Positions 7,557-10,720 of a stretch of 10,720 nt of DNA are shown piece after piece. The DNA comes from Myxococcales bacterium (lineage in GTDB: Bacteria > Myxococcota_A > Polyangia > Polyangiales > Polyangiaceae). The notes below the pieces were generated by a model. It saw nothing but the letters and a program-made list of their open reading frames with translations. It did no database searches and was not told the DNA's origin. The translations under genes and the position numbers were made by a program. Location of the stretch: assembly GCA_013298325.1 (NCBI GenBank), contig JAAFHJ010000063.1, positions 3,806-14,525 on the forward strand, given 5' to 3'. Positions within the stretch are counted from its first letter, which is position 1. Each line of letters starts with the position of its first letter.

Positions 7557-7675
7557 GGCGCCGCGAATCCTCGCACGACGGCGGGGAAAACGGGGCGCGA
7601 AACCGCCGCCCGCCGCGACCTTCCTCGCGATCCTGCCGTCGCCGAAAGGCAAATTTCCGGGGAGGTTCCCAATCG

Positions 7676-7714
7676 TGAACAGTTCGTTCAAAAGGTTCTT
7701 CGTTCCCCGGAACG
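7676..7714. promoter_or_regulatory. Candidate operator region with two neighbouring dyads
   Basis: TGAAC-AGTTC-GTTCA (7676-7690) and CGTTCC-CC-GGAACG (7701-7714) are two inverted repeats built on GAAC/GTTC half-sites, with centres about 25 bp apart. They lie between divergent operons, where a shared regulator could bind. A hairpin or chance cannot be excluded. Confidence 0.3.
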
Positions 7715-7926
7715 ATTTCACGTATTGTGCCGTCGACGCTCCCCGCGTCAGCTTCGCAGTCGGCAGTTGCCGGAGGCGTGGTTTTAGAGTTCGAGCCTCA
7801 AACGTTTCGGCGATCGTTCGTCTTGGTGCCCTGGAAATTTCCTAGCCCAACCGCGCGGAGCCTTTCGTGATCGGCTCTTCTTGCGCGACTCCCACGAGAA
7901 GCGCGTGAACGTCGCGCACGATTCGG

Positions 7927-7938
7927 AGACAGCTGTCT
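7927..7938. promoter_or_regulatory. 12-bp perfect palindrome directly before the start codon
   Basis: AGACAGCTGTCT is its own reverse complement. It ends at the base before the GTG start at 7939 and overlaps the end of the GGAG ribosome-site-like sequence at 7925-7928. It could be an operator or affect access to the ribosome site. Confidence 0.3.
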
Positions 7939-8484
7939 GTGAACAAGAAACCCGAACCGCTTCGCCTCGACCCGGGGGCCGCCGCTGCGGGCCCCGCTTC
8001 GATGCAGGGCTCAATGCCTGGAGCCGCCCCCGTCGCGGCCCCCGCAGGGCCCGACCTTGCGCTTCAATTGGCTCTCAATCCCACCCTCCAGCGCATCTGG
8101 GTTCGTTCCCAGCAGCAAGCCTGGACGACGCTGTCGATCATCGGTTCAAGCCAACGGCTCCCCGAAGGAACGATGACGGTTGCTCGCGGACTAGCGAGAA
8201 TCGCAGCGGAATCCGGCGGTGGCCTCGGTCTGATCGACGGCCGCAGCCTCGAGCTGAAGCACCTCACGCAAGTGCAGGCGCGACTCCGCTCGACGGTTTC
8301 GCGGCAAACGGTCGTCGTGCTCCCGGTGCCGAAAGAGAACCCGGTCACGGTCTCCGTGGCCCAGGCGACCGACGCCGCACTCCTCGTGATTTTCCTCGGA
8401 GAAACGAGTCGCGCCGTCGCCAAGCAGACCATCGAGCAGATCGGCCGCGACCGGTTCCTCGGTACCGTGATCATCAAGAGATGA
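7939..8484 (+). CDS. CpsD/Wze-like polysaccharide ATPase homologue without nucleotide-binding motifs
   Basis: A 181-residue protein. Residues 1-38 are a low-complexity Pro/Ala/Gly leader; 39-181 have the layout of the CpsD/BY-kinase (tyrosine autokinase) domain: RSQQQAWTTLSIIGSSQRLPEGTMTVARGLARIAAESGGGLGLIDGRSLEL, then DAALLVIFLGETSRAVAKQTIEQI and LGTVIIKR at the end. In active members the first stretch reads like TSxxPGEGKSTxxxNLA and LLIDxD. Here the Walker A Lys-Ser/Thr is replaced (PEGTMT, 75-80), the second Asp of Walker A' is Gly (IDGR, 99-102), and the Walker B Asp-x-Pro-Pro segment is VVVLPVP (125-131). There is no Tyr-rich C-terminal tail. It probably does not hydrolyse ATP or phosphorylate; a structural partner of the Wzc-like protein encoded downstream is likely. 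The start is GTG at 7939 with GGAG upstream; its stop overlaps the next gene by 4 nt (ATGA). Confidence 0.75.
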   Translation: MNKKPEPLRLDPGAAAAGPASMQGSMPGAAPVAAPAGPDLALQLALNPTLQRIWVRSQQQAWTTLSIIGSSQRLPEGTMTVARGLARIAAESGGGLGLIDGRSLELKHLTQVQARLRSTVSRQTVVVLPVPKENPVTVSVAQATDAALLVIFLGETSRAVAKQTIEQIGRDRFLGTVIIKR

Positions 8485-9254
8485 GCGTCTTTGGCGGCGA
8501 TTCCATCGCGGTCGGCAAGCTGCGCGTCGACGTCCTCACGCTCCGGGACGCCCTCGCGGTGGTCGCGCGCCTGGTCGACGAAAAGGTCGGCGGGTCCGTC
8601 TTCACGCCCAACGTCGATCACGTGATGTTGTGCGAGGAAGACGCCCGCTTTCGCGAGGCCTACGCACGCGCGACCCTGTCGCTCGCCGACGGCTTCCCGA
8701 TCGTCGCGGTTTCGAAGTTCTTGGAGCATCGGCTCCCCGAGAAGATCTCCGGATCGGACTTCGTCGGTCCGCTCCTCGCCCAGTGTGCTGACCGTGGACA
8801 CACTGTCTACTTTTTTGGGGGAAATCCAGGCGTTGCCGAGAAGGCCGCCGCGAAGCTCCTCGAAAAGCACCCGACGCTTAAGATTGTTGGAATGTCGGCC
8901 CCGATGGTGTCTCCGACGATGTCCGACAGCGAGGTGGACGCCGTCCTCGCGCCCATTGAGGCTCTCCGCCCAGACGTGATTCTCGTCTGTCTCGGCGCGC
9001 CGAAGCAGGAGCTCTTCATCGACCGGGTCGCGGAGCGCCTTCGCCCTGCGGTCCTCTTGGGCCTCGGCGCGAGCCTCGATTTCATCGCCGGCACCACCAA
9101 GCGTGCACCGGCATGGATGAGCGAAAACGGCCTCGAATGGCTTTACCGGCTCTCTCAGGATCGTGGCAGACTATGGCGCCGCTACCTCCTCCGTGATGCC
9201 CGCTTCCCGGCGGTCCTTTTCCGCCAATTCGTCCTCGAACGGCGCCGGTCCTGA
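8481..9254 (+). CDS. epsA: WecG/TagA/CpsF family glycosyltransferase (GT26, EpsA-like)
   Basis: A 257-residue GT26 enzyme that adds a sugar, often an N-acetylated aminosugar from a UDP donor, to a lipid-linked acceptor at the inner face of the membrane. The family landmarks are in order: FTPNVDHVML (41-50, with Thr42 and Asn44), SLADGFPIV (67-75, Asp70 as the probable general base), ISGSD (89-93), YFFGGNPGVAEKAA (110-123), DVILVCLGAPKQELFI (165-180), LGLGASLDFIAGTTKRAPAWM (193-213) and GLEWLYRL (217-224). The C-terminus is Arg-rich (RGRLWRRYLLRDARF, 228-242), as in homologues where it anchors to the membrane. Start: the ATG at 8481 shares ATGA with the upstream stop, so the genes are coupled; the frame is open much further upstream, but that part overlaps the preceding gene. 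EpsA in the Myxococcus eps locus belongs to this family. Confidence 0.93.
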   Translation: MSVFGGDSIAVGKLRVDVLTLRDALAVVARLVDEKVGGSVFTPNVDHVMLCEEDARFREAYARATLSLADGFPIVAVSKFLEHRLPEKISGSDFVGPLLAQCADRGHTVYFFGGNPGVAEKAAAKLLEKHPTLKIVGMSAPMVSPTMSDSEVDAVLAPIEALRPDVILVCLGAPKQELFIDRVAERLRPAVLLGLGASLDFIAGTTKRAPAWMSENGLEWLYRLSQDRGRLWRRYLLRDARFPAVLFRQFVLERRRS

Positions 9255-9279
9255 AGGACCGACTCGAAGGCACAGGATC

Positions 9280-9915
9280 ATGAAACGCACAGCATTCGGC
9301 TTCGCACTCTCGCTCGCGCTCTTTGCCACCGCCTGTGGAGGCACGGGGCCGTTCGTCTGGATTCAAGACGTCTCCCCCGCCCAGCTCCAGGAAGCGGCAA
9401 TCGCCGATTACGTGATTAAAGACGGGGATATGCTCACGCTTCGCATGTTCGCGAACGGCCAACCGCAGGACGCCATCGGCGGCCAGCAGAAGCTCCGTTC
9501 CGACGGTCGAATCGTTGTGCCGCTCGCCGGTGAGTTCGTCGCGAAGGGCAAGAAGCCCGCCGCTCTCGCCAAAGAGATCGAAGCTGGCCTGAAGGGGCAG
9601 TTTCAAGGACCTGCCGTCACGATCCTCGTCGACGCGCCCCAGCCTTGGGGAGCCCCCCAGCCCAACACCGTCCCGATCAGCGTCGTCGGCGAGGTGAAGA
9701 ACAACGGGGTCTTCAATGTCGATCCCGGGGCAAATGTCCTTCAGGTTCTCGCCGTCGCTGGCGGCCTTTCGGACTTCGCCGCAACCGACAAGATCTTTGT
9801 TGTACGGAAGTCGCTCCCCCAGCGCATCCGGTTTAAGCTCGAAGACCTCCGGAATGGCGACAAGAAGAGCCTCAGCTTCGCCATCCAGCCGGGCGATGTC
9901 CTCGTAGTCGAGTAA
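9280..9915 (+). CDS. Short OPX/Wza-type polysaccharide export lipoprotein (PES + SLBB only)
   Basis: A 211-residue outer-membrane-directed lipoprotein of the polysaccharide export (OPX) family. Residues 1-19 are a lipoprotein signal (MKRTAFGFALSLALFATAC, Cys19 lipidated). The polysaccharide export (PES) domain spans about 41-118: YVIKDGDMLTLRMF, LRSDGRIVVPLAGEFVAKGK and VTILVDAP. A single SLBB domain spans about 131-200: VPISVVGEVKNNGVF and LQVLAVAGGLSDFAATDKIFVVRK. The protein ends at IQPGDVLVVE, right after the SLBB domain; the C-terminal amphipathic helix that lets E. coli Wza (about 380 residues) cross the outer membrane is missing. This matches the shortest OPX class known from Myxococcus, which is thought to rely on a separate beta-barrel. 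The ATG at 9280 has AGGA just upstream and follows the GT26 gene by 25 bp, so it is in the same operon. Confidence 0.9.
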   Translation: MKRTAFGFALSLALFATACGGTGPFVWIQDVSPAQLQEAAIADYVIKDGDMLTLRMFANGQPQDAIGGQQKLRSDGRIVVPLAGEFVAKGKKPAALAKEIEAGLKGQFQGPAVTILVDAPQPWGAPQPNTVPISVVGEVKNNGVFNVDPGANVLQVLAVAGGLSDFAATDKIFVVRKSLPQRIRFKLEDLRNGDKKSLSFAIQPGDVLVVE

Positions 9916-9922
9916 CCTCTCA

Positions 9923-9952
9923 GGAAGTTTTCGCTTTCTTGCGAGAGCTTCC
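9923..9952 (+). other. Stable intercistronic hairpin after the OPX gene
   Basis: A 12-bp stem, including two G-U pairs, joins 9923-9934 (GGAAGTTTTCGC) with 9941-9952 (GCGAGAGCTTCC) across a 6-nt loop, starting 8 nt after the OPX stop. No T run follows, so it is not a plain terminator. CTCTC (9917-9921) could instead pair with GAGAG (9943-9947), giving a competing fold. Confidence 0.5.
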
Positions 9953-10002
9953 ACGTTTCGTGGCGCCTTCCGTTGTTCGGAGCGTCGCTTCAATCGCAGT
10001 TC

Positions 10003-10022
10003 CGTCGTGCATTCGCACGGCG
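10003..10022 (+). other. Second hairpin in the leader of the Wzc-like gene
   Basis: An 8-bp stem with one G-U pair joins CGTCGTGC (10003-10010) and GCACGGCG (10015-10022) over an ATTC tetraloop. It lies about 35 nt before the ribosome binding site of the next gene and has no T run. Confidence 0.35.
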
Positions 10023-10056
10023 ATCGAAGCTCTCGGCCCGCCGGGACTTCGTGTTC

Positions 10057-10062
10057 GAGGGA
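10057..10062 (+). promoter_or_regulatory. Ribosome binding site that fixes the Wzc-like start
   Basis: GAGGGA lies 6 nt before the ATG at 10069, an ideal spacing. It favours this start over the in-frame GTG at 10051 and the second ATG at 10075. Confidence 0.75.
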
Positions 10063-10068
10063 TTTCCG

Positions 10069-10720
10069 ATGGGCATGTTCGATAACGAAGAACATACACT
10101 CTTCAAGCCGGCGCCGGTCGCGCGCCCCGCCACCGGGGGCCAACCGGCCGCTGGCGGTGGTGCACCCGCACCGATGATGATGATGCGTGGCGCCGCCGAC
10201 GACGACGAGGGGGCAAGCCTCACCGAAACGGTCAGCTTCGCGTTTCGCTCGGCGCGCCGTCGGAAGTTGCTCTCCTTCCTCATCGCGGTCCTTGGCGGGG
10301 CCCTCACCTTTGCCGCCGCGAAGCTCGCACCCCGCGACTACACGGCCGGTGGCGAAATCCTCGTCGTCAAGTCGATCCTCGATCAGGGGCAGGCCCAGGC
10401 GATCTTCATGCCGGGTCAACTCTCCGACGAGCAGAAGGAATGGATCGCTCAGATCCAGAGCCAGCCGACGATTGAGAACGTCATGAAGGACGCGCAGCTC
10501 GTCGCCCGCTGGGATGCGACGCGGCCGCCCCTTCGCCGTTTGACCGACTCCATCAAGGGGCGCACGTCTACCGACGAGGAAAAAGCCGGCACAATTGGGG
10601 CCATGCTCGATGCCCGCCTCAAGGCGCAAATCGAGGCACCCCGTATTTCGATCACGGTCGACTGGCCGGAACCGACGACCGCCGCCGATATCGTCAATGC
10701 GACGATTACGCGATTTATTG
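10069..10720 (+). CDS. wzc: Wzc/EpsV-like polysaccharide co-polymerase (chain-length determinant), 3' end outside window
   Basis: The 217 visible residues are the N-terminal part of an inner-membrane polysaccharide co-polymerase, which sets polymer length and couples Wzy to the OPX channel. Residues 1-50 are an unusual cytoplasmic leader: Pro/Ala/Gly-rich, with four Met in a row (36-39) and an acidic DDDE (44-47). Next comes SLTETVSFAFRSARRRKLL, a basic juxtamembrane stretch, then the first membrane helix at about 66-85 (KLLSFLIAVLGGALTFAAAK). The periplasmic domain begins with APRDYTAGGEILVVKS, typical of the Wzz/Wzc fold, and continues in the helical region that ends at the window edge with RISITVDWPEPTTAADIVNA. 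The frame is open to the last base. Whether a C-terminal tyrosine kinase domain exists is not visible. It follows the OPX gene after a 153-bp structured leader and has its own strong ribosome site. Confidence 0.85.
   Translation, partial: MGMFDNEEHTLFKPAPVARPATGGQPAAGGGAPAPMMMMRGAADDDEGASLTETVSFAFRSARRRKLLSFLIAVLGGALTFAAAKLAPRDYTAGGEILVVKSILDQGQAQAIFMPGQLSDEQKEWIAQIQSQPTIENVMKDAQLVARWDATRPPLRRLTDSIKGRTSTDEEKAGTIGAMLDARLKAQIEAPRISITVDWPEPTTAADIVNATITRFI

Larger units (their letters stand above)
7557..7938. other. Divergent intergenic region between the GH5 and CpsD-like operons
   Basis: A 382-bp gap between divergent starts. I see no convincing gene on either strand; open frames here are Arg/Pro-rich with poor third-position GC. 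It contains an imperfect cluster of GTTC/GAAC half-sites (7676-7714), a 10-bp palindrome GGAAATTTCC (7833-7842) and a 12-bp palindrome touching the start codon at 7939. It should hold promoters for both operons, but no good sigma70 or sigma54 match could be assigned. Confidence 0.6.

Noticed and set aside
6393..7787. 464-codon open frame on the + strand
   Set aside because: Antisense to the GH5 gene, whose catalytic motifs are intact. The + strand product is rich in Arg and His with no domain.
7833..7842. GGAAATTTCC palindrome as an operator
   Set aside because: Ten bases with an A/T centre is too short to support alone, and similar GGAAATTT strings occur elsewhere in the window.
7881..8480. 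Upstream in-frame extension of the GT26 gene
   Set aside because: The stretch overlaps the CpsD-like gene in another frame and is Arg/Pro-rich. The family's N-terminus begins at the ATGA overlap (8481).
10174..10185. ATG repeat as a set of alternative start codons for the Wzc-like gene
   Set aside because: No ribosome site precedes it, while the ATG at 10069 has GAGGGA at ideal spacing and the frame is coding in between.
9082..10629. 515-codon open frame on the - strand
   Set aside because: It is antisense to the GT26 end, the OPX gene and the Wzc-like gene, all with clear family motifs. Long antisense frames are expected at this GC content, and the sequence shows no recognisable domain.

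Overview
The window is part of an exopolysaccharide (EPS) biosynthesis and export locus of the Wzx/Wzy type. The organism is most likely a myxobacterium or a relative (Myxococcota). Support for this is the high GC with strongly GC-rich third codon positions, and a gene content that closely resembles the eps locus of Myxococcus xanthus: an EpsZ/WbaP-type sugar transferase, an EpsD-like glycosyltransferase, an EpsC-type acetyltransferase, a WzyX-like polymerase, an EpsB-like GH5 hydrolase, an EpsA-like WecG/TagA glycosyltransferase, a short polysaccharide export (OPX) lipoprotein and a Wzc-like chain-length protein. The assignment to a phylum is inference from content, not from a marker gene. 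No rRNA, tRNA, mobile element or CRISPR array was seen.

Layout, left to right. (1) + strand 1-828: 3' part of the priming phosphoglycosyl transferase, closed by a strong terminator. (2) - strand 3102-888: an EpsC-type acetyltransferase, then a GT2 glycosyltransferase fused to a second serine-acetyltransferase-like domain, with an 8-nt overlap. (3) + strand 3299-6128: a probable outer-membrane beta-barrel protein with an unresolved N-terminus, then the Wzy-like polymerase. (4) A bidirectional terminator, then on the - strand a GH5 lipoprotein (7556-6408) followed by a 58-residue membrane protein (6393-6217). (5) A 382-bp divergent intergenic region with several dyads. (6) + strand 7939 to the window end: a CpsD-like protein that has lost its ATPase motifs, a GT26 glycosyltransferase (ATGA overlap), a short OPX lipoprotein, a 153-bp leader with two hairpins, and the start of a Wzc-like protein that runs off the window.

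How the parts fit. The WbaP-like enzyme primes undecaprenyl phosphate, the GT2 and GT26 enzymes extend the repeat unit, and the acetyltransferases probably decorate it. Wzy polymerises it in the periplasm, and the Wzc-like protein and OPX lipoprotein set length and export it. The OPX protein ends right after its SLBB domain and has no segment to cross the outer membrane, so the beta-barrel encoded at 3299-4639 is a natural candidate for the exit pore. The GH5 lipoprotein could trim or edit the polymer. No flippase (Wzx) is inside the window.

The points most worth a second look are the degenerate CpsD-like protein, the paired acetyltransferase domains (one fused to a GT2), the short OPX plus beta-barrel pairing, the small two-helix membrane protein, and the structured leader of the Wzc gene.
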